Shown: positions 36,301-46,900 of the stretch, piece after piece | Numbering within the stretch: the stretch's first letter is position 1 | How the letters are laid out: each line of letters begins with the position of its first letter | Assembly (NCBI RefSeq): GCF_041146795.1 | Contig: NC_135176.1 | Location: forward strand, 19,789,786 to 19,853,785 | Reading direction: 5' to 3' | Source: Maylandia zebra | Lineage: Eukaryota > Chordata > Actinopteri > Cichliformes > Cichlidae | DNA length: 64,000 nt | Made by a program: the position numbers and the translations under genes | The notes under the pieces: generated by a model | What the model saw: the letters and a program-made list of their open reading frames with translations, nothing else | Told to the model about the DNA's origin: nothing | Databases searched by the model: none

Positions 36301-39300
36301 AGTACCTACTAAGCTCCGTTCAACCATTGGTTTCGGTCATTTTCCATTACAATTGAGTACCTCCTCAATGTGGGTAGGGTCATTATTAGGGTTGGGTTTT
36401 GATGATCGATTTATCAATTAAAATCGATTCTAGCTTGGATAATGTAAAATTGATTCATTAAAATCCTGAATCGATTTTTAAATATACTTTTATTTTGCCC
36501 GAAACGCCAGAATCTCAGGTTAAACTTCACAAAATTTCAACAACCACCAAACAACTAAAACAGTAAATGTGAGCAGGTACACGGATTCTGCACAAAGACT
36601 TAAACACAAAGCTCGAACCCGCCGACGGATCAGAATCAGTGAGACGTCGCCTTTCTCACCCGACAGCATGGACATGGTCGGGGCTGAAAGCTGACAGCTC
36701 GCTGATTCGGAGGTTTCGGCAGGTCCACGCTTTGTGTTTATGCCCTTTTTGCGCAAGCTGCAGGTTTTTGTCTCTCTCCAAACAATATTGACTGAACCAG
36801 CAGCAACAGAAGATCCAAACTACGCTTCACATTTCGCTTCACGTAAACATCGTCATGAATTCACTCTTAGTTTTGCTGTTTTGCTTCCACCACGATAAAA
36901 TCACACATCATGCAGAGCTCGCTGTCTCTCTCTCTCTCTGTACTTCAAGAACAGTTTCCCATCTAAAAATATTTTTCCTGCATTATTCGCTTGCTTATTA
37001 CGCACAAGTCTACCACTGTTTACAGCGCTGTCGGCCGCTGTTTTTTTTTCCTTTTACTTACTTCCGAAAAGAGAGCCTCATTTCTGCTGTTCAATAGGCT
37101 TCTGAACAAATGTAAACTTTTTAAAATTATGCAAAATTGCAAAACGCTTAGCTGTGTCTCTAATAAAACCTCTGTAACTTTGCTCTGCTTCACTTCAGCA
37201 GCATCAGGTAATGTTCATATGTTGATTAATCACTTTCTTTCGTTTTTGATCTACTGCAGAATATTTTTAAGGTCATCTGCTATAAAATCCCAGGCAAGGA
37301 AAGTCGCCTTCATGTTTTTCTGTGTTTTATCCTCCGTTACTTTGACACAAAGGCCTCTGCTGTGATGCTTACACTTTTGATAAAGGCTCGCAACTATCAG
37401 CTTTCTTTTTATAGATATAAAAATATGGAAATGTACTGATACGTGATCAGAATTATAATGGTAGAATAGAATAGACTGAGGCAAAATTTCCCCGATTCAA
37501 ATCTAATTGAATGGAATCGTGGATCGAATCGATTCTAGAAATCAGTGACAATACCCAGCCCTAGTCGTTATAGCAAGGTGGTGAGAAAGTGCCGTGATGT
37601 AATTTGTATGCAACATAAACACCACACAGTAATGCAGGACATCGAAGCGACATCAGAAGAGAGCTCGACACATGTTGAACAGTTTTTATCCTGTAGCCGC
37701 TAAAGGCTGGTCGGCTATGAATGAATAAATGCAGGAACCAGGTAGCGTAATATTTTGAAATTCTACCCACCCCCCCAAAGGTCAGGTCCTTGACCTCAAG
37801 GTCAGAGGTCAAGTTTTCTGAAACTCAGATGCGTGCATCTACTAGGAGGCTAAAGAGTAGCACTGGCAGCCACCAGTATTTTTGCAAGGTCCTTTTTAGA
37901 CTTTAAATATCTTTGTACCGGGTCGTTTTGCTTCCTAATAATCAGCATTGTTGCTTTTTTGCAGGACAACATTTAGTGAATTTGCAGTGAAGCATGGCCG
38001 AGATCCCAGATTTAAGACCATAGAGAAGATGAAAGACAGGGAGGCTATCTTTGTGGAATTCATCACCGCTATGAGGAAGAGAGAAAAAGAGGACTCCAAG
38101 TCTAGGGGAGAGAAGGTAAGACTCACTCACACCTCAAAGTGCACCGTCTTTCTTTCTTAGCCTTAAACTCTCCAGAGTTGCGTCTCTGCTGCTGACGTTG
38201 TTTTTACACAGATTTATAATAAAGTTTGACGTGTTTGTTTTTTTCTTTAAGGTCAAGCAGGACTTTTTTGATCTTCTGAGTGAGCAGCACATAGAGGGAG
38301 GTCAGCGGTGGAGCAAAGTGAAAGAGAGGCTAGAGACTGACCCGCGATACAAGAATGTGGAGAGTTCTGCACTCAGAGAAGAGCTTTTCAAACAGTTCAT
38401 GGAAAAACAAGCCAAGGTAGGAGCAGCTTTGTGGAGATAATGTCAGGGTTTATGTGCTGATCAGGGTTTATCTGATGTGTTCGAAAGCATTCATTGGAAT
38501 AATAACTGTTCATGTACTTTTAGGGAGGTGCACATGTAATAAATGTTAACTAACTGGACGTTGACCTGATGTATATGGCACCAGCTCAACCTAACTTGTA
38601 TTTCTAAAAGAGAGAATTTAGTGCAACATATCGAAAGAAGCTTACACAGACTTCTTGTGATATCACCTGCAGAACGTTGACATTGAGAAGGAGCGAGAGC
38701 TGGAACGCCAGGCTCGTATTGAGGCCAGTCTCAGAGAGAGGGAGCGGGAGGTCCAGAAGGCCCGATCAGAACAGACCAAAGAGATCGACCGAGAAAGGGA
38801 ACAGCACAAGAGGGAGGAGGCCATCCAGCATTTCAAAGCTCTAATGTCTGACATGGTGAGGTGCTCTGCAGAAACACTGGGGTGTGAAAAAACACATGCT
38901 CTTATCATGTGTGAGTTTCGTTAAGTTGTGATCATTGTTTGTCAAAAAGTGTTTGAAATGTTACAGTTCATGTGTTGCTTATTTTGGGGATAATCCTACT
39001 AGATGGGTTTTTTCCCCCTCTTTGATCCCTTCAAGCAGTTTTTTTTTTTTTCCCACGACTGTTTTTGTATTCGCCCTTCAGGTCCGTTCTTCTGATGCAA
39101 CATGGTCAGACACACGTCGTAACCTGCGGAAAGACCATCGCTGGGAGTCAGCTTCGCTGCTGGAGAGAGAGGAAAAGGAGAAGCTGTTTAATGAACATGT
39201 AGAAGCGCTGGCCAAGAAAAAGAAGGAACATTTCAGACAACTGCTGGATGAGACCAGCATGGTAAGAAGTGAAAAAACAGGACAGAAAAAGGTGCCAGAA

Positions 39301-42300
39301 GTCATTTTATATGCTATATTTATAATACGTTATATATGATAGATCTGCAGCTCGATCACTGACAATTTTAAAGAAAAGGCTGTTGTTTTTGTGTGTGTTG
39401 TAGATTACTCTGACAACCACATGGAAGGAGGTGAAGAAAGTTATCAAAGACGATCCTCGTTGTATTAAATTCTCTTCCAGTGACAGGGTAAGACGTTATG
39501 GGCTCCAACCCATCTTTATATTATTATAAGATGATAAGAGATTAGTCGTGTTGCAAAAGTACGTCACAAGAAAGCAGTATTGCTCTGTAGTGTGTCTCTT
39601 TCACTTAAAATCTCACTTAATGCCACACCTTAGGAGTAAACACCCTGTAGCAGTCTTCACAGCTGCTTCTTATCCTATTCCAGTGTTTTTCTTAAATTTT
39701 TGCTACTATAACTTTGCACTGTCCACTTTCTGCTGTGATACAACAGATTTCCCACGTGTGGGACTAATAAACCTTATCTTATCTTATCTTATCTTATCTT
39801 ATCTTATCTTATCTTATCTTACTGCCAGTCTAAACAAAAGAATCGGATAATTCAAAAGTGAATTATAAATCCAGTCCTTCTCCATGTCTCTTCAGTCAGC
39901 CCAAAAGATGATTTGACTTAAAAGTGCGTCTAATAAAATCCAAACCATGAATCTGAATTTATCAAGAGGGTAGTGAAAGTGATGCTGTATCTCTCGCTCT
40001 CTGCTGAATCTTCGGTGGTGTGTGTGGTAATTATTGTGGATAGACTCTCTCTGTTGTTCAGCGAAATGCGAGAAAGGGGAAGTCCAAAAAATTCCAGAGT
40101 TCAAATGTCTTAACTTTCGCTTTCAATGTGCTCTGCTGTTTGCAGCATAAAAACATCACCATCGTTTACAGAAGGACAGAAAAAGGACAAATACTCTATT
40201 TTTTTTCTTTATTAAAACAGCAATTAATTCATTTTTTGCTTAGTTTAAACCCATGTTGGTTGTTGCCATAAGGTGGTGCTGGATCTCCTGATCACCTTTG
40301 GTTGCGAGCTGAGATGCCAAGAATACATTGTGCCAATTAACCTTTTGAAATCCATTACATAGGTGTCACTACAAGGAGGCTTTCTACTGAGTTTGAGCCC
40401 TCAAAGTGGTTTCTTACTACAAGCCTCATTCACTCATCACACACACATTCATACAAGCAGTTTTGTGTATCATTTGTGTATCATTCGCACACGCTCACAC
40501 TCCAATGGATGGATTTGGGGAAGCTTAAAAGATTTAAATGGATGGGGATTCAGATACATTGACATGCAGAGTAGGGGGACCCACGAATTGAACCGCTGAC
40601 CTTCCAATTAATAGACGCCCGAACCGCATCCGTCCTATTCAAGGAAACGTTTAGATCGAAGCAAACGCTAAATTACAAATTAAATGTCAGCATGAAAAAA
40701 AACGCATGCATGAATTCACACTATTATTCAAAGGCTTCTTGTAATCAAATGATTACTTTCATTGTCATGATCTCAAGGACTTGGCAGCTTACGTTGTTTT
40801 GGATTCATGGGGTGTTTCTATTCATAATCCTTCCTCTACAATGAAAGCTGCTGCCTGTGGACTGCAAACCTTCTCAACAGTGGCTGATATATCTTAAACA
40901 TATTATAATGTGAGTTTAATTATTTGTGTGAAGTACACTTCCATTTTCTGGAGTTCTGACTCCTGTTTGTCCTTGTTTGTAGAAGAGACAGCGGGAGTTC
41001 GAAGACTACATCAAAGACAAATACATCACAGCCAAAGCTGACTTCAGGACACTGTTAAAGGAGACAAAGTTCATCACATACAGGTCTGTGCTTTGTTTCA
41101 CATATGTTCAGTTTGCATAACCCGACACAGTTGTGCCCCTTCCTAGGAACTTGTTATAAATAAAGCTCATCTAGTCTTTATTTCTCTGCAACTTTAAGCA
41201 GATGGTGTGTTAAATGTTTAAGTGGAAAACTGGTGTGGGTGAAATCGTATTTATTTTTTATTTTTTTATAACGACACTGGAAGATTCTTGCACAGGTTGC
41301 ATGACTTGAAACTGTAGTCTGCTCAATAGTGAGAATATCTGAATTACAGTTTTTAACCATTGTCCCTGTATCCCCACTGGCCTGCACTCACACTGCGCTG
41401 CACACAATTCACACCTGAGTATGCTTTAGTTTGTCTCAGCAGCTCGCTAGTCCTTGATGTGCCCACACAGAGCACAGTGAGGTTCAAGATTTTCAGAATC
41501 TTGTCTACAGTGTTAAAATAATACAACATAACAGAAGTGCTACTCCCAAAATAAAGAACACTACAAAAACAAGCCATTCACACAATAATCCAAGCCCTCT
41601 CAGTAAAAGATAATAAATAATTTTTAATATGAAGGAGTCGAGAATTAAATAGAACTTCTCATAGTGTATTGCAGTAATGATGCTTGATGTAGCACAGCTG
41701 AATAAAAACAGCTCTTTAGTCTACGTGTCCTTGTTTTGATGGACCTGTAGCATCTAGCACAGGTCAAACAGTGAATGCAGAATGAGATCTGTCTTTAGTG
41801 ACTCTTATATAAAGCTCTTGAGTGGTGTCTTTGCTTCTGCAGTCTCTTTGATTGCAACAGAAGACCAGAGCCAGTGATCTTTTCTGCTGGTTTTATTACC
41901 CTCTGCAAAATAGTTTTTTTATCTGCTGCAGAGCATCCAGGATGCAACGTTGTTACATTTTGTAGCTTCATGAGGACCAATTTTAGAAGTGGTGACATGC
42001 TGTCAGTTAACACAGCTATTTTTACTGAAGGCAGCTATATGCAGCATGCCTGAGTCTAACTAAATTGGGCTGACGTCTTAAAAACATTCAGCTCTAGAGC
42101 GAGTACACTCCATCCCCGGGACTCGGAGAGGGTGCTGTTCATCTTATTGTATTCCTGCTTGTGAGCGCGCTCTGCCTGTCTCCTTGTGCGCAGGTCGAGA
42201 AAGCTCATCCAGGAGTCGGAGCAGCATCTGAAGGACGTAGAGAAGATTCTTCAGAACGACAAGCGGTACCTTGTTCTGGAGTGTGTCCCAGAGGAGCGCA

Positions 42301-42395
42301 GGAAGCTCATCATGTTCTACATTGAAGATCTAGACCGCCGTGGCCCGCCACCTCCTCCCACCGCCTCTGAGCCTACCCGACGATCTACCAAGTGA
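21254..42395 (+). CDS. tcerg1: Transcription elongation regulator 1 (CA150)
   Basis: 21 exons, all GT-AG and phase-consistent, 3057 nt, 1018 aa: 21254-21300, 25089-25314, 26713-26865, 27941-28217, 28303-28545, 30996-31055, 32102-32302, 33613-33719, 33831-33919, 34029-34189, 35368-35449, 35557-35692, 35864-35953, 36062-36180, 37965-38115, 38252-38416, 38673-38855, 39082-39261, 39404-39487, 40983-41083, 42194-42395. TCERG1 is a nuclear protein coupling RNA polymerase II elongation to splicing. Seen: proline-rich N-terminus (about 28-125), WW1 (about 130-160), WW2 (about 370-400), WW3 (about 468-497), KAKKRK nuclear signal, then six FF domains (about 580-1000) binding the phosphorylated polymerase tail and splicing factors. 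C-terminus [14 protein letters not shown] as in mammals. The mammalian Gln-Ala repeat after WW1 is absent, replaced by a Ser/Ala/Thr/Pro linker. The first intron is 3.8 kb; many introns hold transposons. Confidence 0.97.
22104..23641 (+). mobile_element. Non-autonomous PIF/Harbinger-type element
   Basis: Ends form an inverted repeat: GGGGCCTGTTCTTCGTAC at 22104 and its inverse ending 23641; the inner parts are also partly inverted. An ORF piece at 22568-22903 resembles the N-terminus of Harbinger transposases ([21 protein letters not shown]); the DDE core is missing, so it is internally deleted. A SINE-like fragment lies inside at 23060-23250. Located in tcerg1 intron 1. I could not settle the 3-bp target duplication. 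Confidence 0.75.
23060..23250 (+). mobile_element. SINE-like fragment with ATT tail
   Basis: Carries CACCAGTGTGTGAATGTGGG, ACAGCGCTTTGGGTGCCTTG and AAAGCGCTATATAAACCC followed by (ATT)n, the conserved 3' half of a widespread teleost SINE. The tRNA-like head is not clear. Lies inside the Harbinger element. Confidence 0.7.
24271..24974. mobile_element. hAT MITE in tcerg1 intron 1
   Basis: 704 bp bounded by TAGGGCTGTTCGATATAAC and its degraded inverse ending CACACAGCCCTA, with a perfect 8-bp target duplication CTGTATAT (24263-24270 and 24975-24982), diagnostic of hAT elements. No transposase coding. Confidence 0.88.
25375..26229. mobile_element. hAT-type MITE in tcerg1 intron 2
   Basis: Bounded by TAGGGTTGTTAAA and the inverse ending TGCGACAACCCTA; inner arms GATAC/GTATC repeats also pair. 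Flanking 8-mers do not match, so the target duplication has decayed or the borders are a few bases off. No coding. Confidence 0.7.
27300..27810 (-). mobile_element. RTE-like LINE fragment, 3' part of ORF
   Basis: Minus-strand frame with [15 protein letters not shown] and [15 protein letters not shown], the C-terminal signature of RTE-type LINE proteins common in fish, followed by degraded antisense reverse transcriptase sequence up to about 27810. Inserted antisense in tcerg1 intron 3. Non-functional. Confidence 0.75.
29269..30021 (-). mobile_element. hAT element with BED-finger remnant
   Basis: 753 bp with ends TAGGGTTTGGCGAT and ATCGCCCAACCCTA and a perfect 8-bp duplication CAGTACCC (29261-29268 and 30022-30029). 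On the minus strand 29334-29567 encodes [27 protein letters not shown], a BED-type zinc finger as at the N-terminus of hAT transposases, described here as Cys2...His2 spacing. The catalytic part has been lost. In tcerg1 intron 5. Confidence 0.85.
29651..29876. mobile_element. Palindromic MITE nested in the hAT element
   Basis: GCTGTCAGCGTTAA at 29651 and its inverse TTAACGCTGACAGC ending 29876, and inside them a second inverted pair (29719-29737 with 29799-29817, perfect over 19 nt). Probably a hairpin-forming MITE that inserted into the hAT copy. Confidence 0.65.
30294..30323. repeat. Poly-G homopolymer of 30
   Basis: Thirty consecutive G bases on the plus strand in tcerg1 intron 5. Confidence 0.95.
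30370..30560 (+). mobile_element. Degraded tRNA-derived SINE-like sequence
   Basis: Contains a B-box-like GGTCAAGACT in a head resembling a tRNA (CGCCTGATGTGTGAAAGATC), and a tail TAAGGGAGCACCCAAAAG then TTATTATTG, the arrangement of tRNA-derived fish SINEs with a GGGAGCAGCC tail. Degraded; family not certain. Confidence 0.55.
31545..31585. repeat. G-rich tract with G-run clusters
   Basis: Runs of 8, 5, 6 and 4 G separated by single T in tcerg1 intron 6, downstream of exon 30996-31055 on the sense strand; fits a G-quadruplex pattern in DNA or pre-mRNA. Confidence 0.7.
32572..33373 (+). mobile_element. Degraded Tc1-family copy, tcerg1 intron 7
   Basis: Starts TACACTCACCCGTCACTTCA and ends with an approximate inverse (GTGACTGGTGAGTGCA, 33373). 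The interior carries decayed Tc1 transposase codons, including a [12 protein letters not shown]-like block (33100-33130) and WPPQCPDLS (33180-33210). Shorter than a full copy, so internally deleted. A minus-strand relative is at 52440-52972. Confidence 0.8.
36387..37563. mobile_element. hAT non-autonomous element, tcerg1 intron 14
   Basis: 1177 bp with ends TAGGGTTGGGTTTTGATGAT and an inverse ending ATACCCAGCCCTA. Target duplications GTCATTAT (36379-36386) and GTCGTTAT (37564-37571) match at 7 of 8 positions. Subterminal ATCGATTT/AAATCGATT motifs also repeat inverted. No transposase. Confidence 0.85.
39690..39829 (+). mobile_element. Rex1/CR1-like LINE 3' end with (TTATC)n tail
   Basis: GATACAACAGATTTCCCACG, then GTGTGGGACTAATAAACC, directly followed by about ten TTATC units (39775-39824). 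This combination is the usual 3' end of a teleost CR1/Rex1 LINE. In tcerg1 intron 19. Confidence 0.7.
40340..40625 (-). repeat. Reverse-oriented teleost repeat with tRNA-like end
   Basis: GGTGTCACTACAAGGAGGCT, CATTCATACA and the terminal GAATTGAACCGCTGACCTTC match a common fish repeat whose end, read on the minus strand, resembles a tRNA T-arm (GGTTCAATTC). In tcerg1 intron 19. Confidence 0.55.
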
Positions 42396-42901
42396 CCAAT
42401 CTAATTACTGTCTTGGCCAGTGCTGTACTCCTCCTCGCCCTCCCTTTGGCCAGAGCATGCCCTCCCCTCAGCACCCCTTGATCTCCGCTCTCCAGGCCCA
42501 CGGCTGGCCATGCAGTGTTTTTTCAGGGGGGTTACGTTGCTTAGATGTGTACCATAGAGATGAACGGTTAACGTCTCTGTGTTATGTCAAAGTGATGAAA
42601 AAGCCCTGCGTTTGAGGCGCAGGGACTAGAGGTTACCTGATCCCAAGGTGACCCTTAACCCCTCACCTCTGACTGACCACATTAGAGGGAGGAGGGATAG
42701 CAATGAGGCTGCAGGTTGTGCAGCCACACAGGTGTAAGATAGCCGATGTAAATGAGGTTGAGTGTGTGTATGCATGTGATTGAGGCGTCCTTAAGCCTTA
42801 CAGATCCACTGTGCCAGGTCATCTTTTCAGCGGCTCAGTGTGAATGTTAGTTTCTGCTCAGTGGTTCACTCCAATGTTGCAGCAGCTTCTCTGTTGAATG
42901 A

Positions 42902-42907
42902 AATAAA
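42902..42907 (+). promoter_or_regulatory. tcerg1: tcerg1 polyadenylation signal
   Basis: AATAAA about 510 nt after the tcerg1 stop, followed by a GT/T-rich element near 42920-42935; likely end of the 3' UTR (42396 to about 42925). Confidence 0.7.
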
Positions 42908-43219
42908 GACGACTTCCACTGTTTTTCAATATGCTGTGCTCTGGATTATTTGAAATGTCAAAATCGAGGTAACACTTTATTCTCAAATAACACATGTCAA
43001 AAAGTTAAGTCTTGCTGCTCAGCAAGAATCTTTAAGTGCACCGGGACACTTATTTAGGCAGTTATTAAAACTGCAAGTATTTATAAAATACTCCTTAACC
43101 CTGTAACAACAAGTGTATCATATTTTAAATGTGTGTTTTTGAAATTTATTTTTTTTAGTGACAAACCTAAATAAATTGTACAATACACACAATTTTAAGT
43201 AATATATTGAAAAAAAAAA

Positions 43220-43310
43220 CATATCCCTCCTCTGTACGTGTCCCAACCATCTCAGCCTTGTCTCTGTAATTTTGTCTCCAGAGCTGTCCCTCTGACACAA
43301 AACCACCTGA
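43220..43310 (-). mobile_element. RTE-like LINE tail fragment
   Basis: Minus-strand codons TRLRWLGHVQRRD, the same LINE protein C-terminus motif as at 27300-27810; only about 90 nt remain between tcerg1 and pcyox1l. Confidence 0.65.
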
Positions 43311-43654
43311 GGGGTGGAAATTTCCTGTGAAAGCAGTTTGCTTTATGGTTTCAGCTGGATGTAAACAGCCTCCAGTGACAGTGAGTCATTTTCTGGAAGG
43401 TATTAACTAATGCCAGCATTCCGCCAAGCAAGTGAAAGAGGCAACTGAAATCCAATCTCTCCTTAAAAAAAAAACTTCACGTTCTATAAGAGGGCACCAG
43501 AAACAAAGCAATGAACAAAGATGCGTTCATCTGACAACCAAAAATGCTATATAATATATATATTTTCTATAGATATCATTAAAGGTCTGCTTTTCAGCGT
43601 AATTTGGAAGCAGTAATCTTGAAAACCACTGACATGCACGACACAGCAGTCGGC

Positions 43655-43933
43655 CGTCTCTGATTGGTCGAAAAAATCTGTTTGGATCACGTGATATTGC
43701 CGGACGTAGACGTGAGTGGCGGTCCAACTGCTGCACCATCATCATCATCACCATCCATCCTTTGTGCTGTATTCTCGTCTTATTCGGCCTCATTTACTTA
43801 CATGTTAATCGTCACTCCGTTGAGTTTCTACTGTTGTGAACGCACAGAGAAGGTAGAAGCTAGCCTCGTGTGCTATTAGCCTAACGGTCGCATCCTCTCC
43901 TCTCCATCCGATCATCGCTGCTTTGCTGTCGCT
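43655..43933 (+). promoter_or_regulatory. pcyox1l: pcyox1l promoter region
   Basis: Inverted CCAAT box (ATTGG, 43663-43667) and the palindrome TCACGTGA at 43687-43694, about 240-270 nt before the ATG. TCACGTGA is the core of the CLEAR element bound by TFEB/MiT factors at lysosomal genes; any such control here is inference. No TATA box. Confidence 0.45.
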
Positions 43934-46900
43934 ATGGGCTGCTCTTTGCTCCCTCTTTTCGTCGCTGTGTTGGCAGCCCGGTTTGTTGTCGCAGACCCGG
44001 AGGAACACGGTCCTGTCGACGGAGCTCCGCCTTCAAAGATAGGCAAGAAAAGCAGTTATTAAACCATCCTAGTTAGCTGTTTAGTTCAGCTAATGTTAGC
44101 CTCTCAGTCAGTCTGAGGGCTGATGAATAAGCAGCATCCATCAGGGGTCTCTGATACTGAAGATAAAGGCAAACACTAACCTAGCCTGAACATTGTGTGT
44201 CACGTGATTAAGAAAGCTTAATTATAGACACGAGTTATCTGTTAATTTGCTTTTTGAAGCAACCTTTATTCAAATAAACAGGAAGTAAAGCTTCAGCTGT
44301 CATCACCAGCCAGGAGGCCCAAAAAACCTAAAGATATGACGGAAAATATAAAAGCACAAAAGAGGAAATACAGCAAATCTTACACTTGAAAAAACAAAAT
44401 AATAATGTGTTTGTTTGTTTTTTAAGTTAAACATCAAAGTAATAAATTCCTTTTAAATTCCTTTTTCCTTTTACATACAGTTGCAGTCAGAAGTTTTTCA
44501 TACTGTCATCATAAGCATGATATTTGGTATTTTGGGTCTTTTTATGTTGTTGTTTTGCAAACAGCAAATTTACACTGTATTATAGATCTCCGTAAGATTT
44601 AAGGCACATTTCATCACCCAACCTCACTCTGTGTCTCTTGCTCTCCAGCTGTGGTTGGGGCAGGGATAGGAGGCAGCGCCACTGCCCACTTCCTGCGGCA
44701 GCACTTTGGCCCAGAGGTCCAGGTGGACGTGTTTGAGAAGGGAGAGGTGGGAGGCCGTCTCGCCACCGTAACCGTCAATCACAACGACTATGAGTCTGGA
44801 GGCTCCATTATTCACTCACTCAACCTCCACATGCAGGAGTTTGTCAAGCAGCTGGGTGAGTTTATGGACAAAGACATTAATTAGTCACAGCAGAGGTCAG
44901 ATTTTAAAATTTTTCTTTGCTTTTTCAAACCAGGGGAGGGATTCTTGCGTTTTTTTTAAATATTCCCCAGCAAAAGCGATCACTTTACAAGAGGAAAATT
45001 AGAAACCTGACACTATGTTGGTCCTCCGTGTCGTCCTGTGTTTGCCCAAACAAGGTTTGAAGTATCGTCGCAACGTGGCCGGAAAGATGGCGGTATTTAA
45101 CGGCGAAGAGGTGATTCTGGAGGAGACGGACTGGTACCTGCTCGACCTGTTCCGGCTGTGGTGGCGCTATGGTATTAGCTTCATACGTCTGCAGATGTGG
45201 GTGGAGGAGATTATGGAGAAGTTTATGAGGTGAGTCAGAAATTTTAGTGCCTTGATTTTATTATTTTGTCTCTTCAGCTTCTTTGCATGTTGGACACTTG
45301 ATGGGATGTGGCAGGGGTGCCGCTACAAACTGCACTGTCAGGGTATCATAACTTTGTTGTGGGTGTCTCTGCAAGTGGAAGCAAAGCTTTGTTTATTTCT
45401 TAATGCTCATTTTTTCTCCTGCTTTTTTCTGGTGGCAGTATTATTAGTTGATTAGTGGTAATGACAGGAATGCTCCAAAATTGGCACTGCAGATCCAGCT
45501 GAGTCATTCATGCCTTGAGTGCTTTTCTTCCCAAAATTGTTTTTTCTATCTCAAAGATAAGGTCTTGCCCTTAAAATGTGCACAGCATTCCCTTCTGGTG
45601 TTGCAGTCAGTGGGGGAAGCCTGTTTTTGAGCTATTTATTGCTCTCTGCGCCTTAGGCATCTGCAGCCATAATAACTGCAAAACCTTGACTCATTGTGTG
45701 CCTTTCCGAGCATGAGGTCTGCGTAAATATAGATAGCCATCTGCCTGGGATTTGCCAGAGAGAAAGGACCACTGACATGAAACTTGTCTCTATCCTCCAT
45801 CAACACAAATATACAGTGTAGAATTGCATGAGTGTATTTCAGATATCATGTCAAATCTTTTGCTTACATTTATATTTCCTCTGCTCAGTTTTGCCTTGAA
45901 AAATGAACCAGAAACAGAATTTTGCTTTTTCCTTCCTCCACCACCAACATCTATTTCCTCCCTCAGGAAGTGATTTTTATCTCTTCATCACTTTTTTCTT
46001 TCTTTTCTTCTCTCTAAGTCGACAACCACAAGCCTCTATATCTTTCTCTCCGTCTCTGATTTGTTGCCAATAGATTATTGCTGACTGAATAACTTTGAGC
46101 AGGAAACGAAACCAAAAAACAAAACAAAACATCTCCATATTGCTCTGTCTACTGATTTAGTCGTTAACTGTTATAATTTGTGTGTCTGTGCATGTGAAAT
46201 ATAGGATCTACAAATACCAGGCCCACGGCTACGCCTTTAGCTCCATAGAGGAACTGCTGGACTCTCTCGGGGGCAGCGGCTTCATCAACATGACCCGGAG
46301 GCCACTGTCCGATTCGCTGCTGGAGCTGGGTGTGTCCCAACGCTTCATTGATGAGGTTATCGCACCCGTGATGAGGATCAACTACGGACAGAATGTCAGC
46401 ATCCCAGCCTTTGTAGGTCAGCTAAGTGGGAAGATGCAAGCAGCAGTGGAGGAAGAAGTGAAGGGGTGATGAGTAGTGAAGTAAGAGGGCAACAGCTGTG
46501 AAGGTGCATTCGGGGACAGTTATGACCTGAACGTCTTCCTTTCCGATTTGGCTCAGGAGAAAGGAAAGGACGAGAGAGGAAAAGAGATGCAGGGTTGAGA
46601 GTAGAAGAGGAAGGCAAGGTGAGAGGGGAGCGGGGTGGTCTGTGGGAGTGAGAGAACAGGAAAGCGTGTGGGCAGCTGATAATTGGTTTAAAGCACTTGG
46701 CACTGTCTGTTCAGCGCGCGTGTGCTTGTGTGTGTTTCAGGAGCTGTGTCTTTAGCTGGTGCCCAGAACAACCTGTGGGCGGTGGAAGGAGGCAACAAGC
46801 TGGTGTGTTCAGGCCTGCTGAAAATGGCCAGTGCTAACCTGCTGGAGGCACAGGTCAACTCCATCTCTCCCATCCACTCAGGTAACGCCATCCTGATGTG

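Noticed and set aside
38663-38908. Minus-strand Ser-rich ORF
   Set aside because: Antisense of the Glu/Arg-rich tcerg1 FF-linker exon.
39775-39829. TTATC tandem repeat as a telomere-like or regulatory array
   Set aside because: It directly follows a LINE 3' end and is the usual tail of that family.
46396-46703. Ser/Leu-rich minus-strand ORFs
   Set aside because: Purine-rich pcyox1l intron 4 read backwards; no homology.
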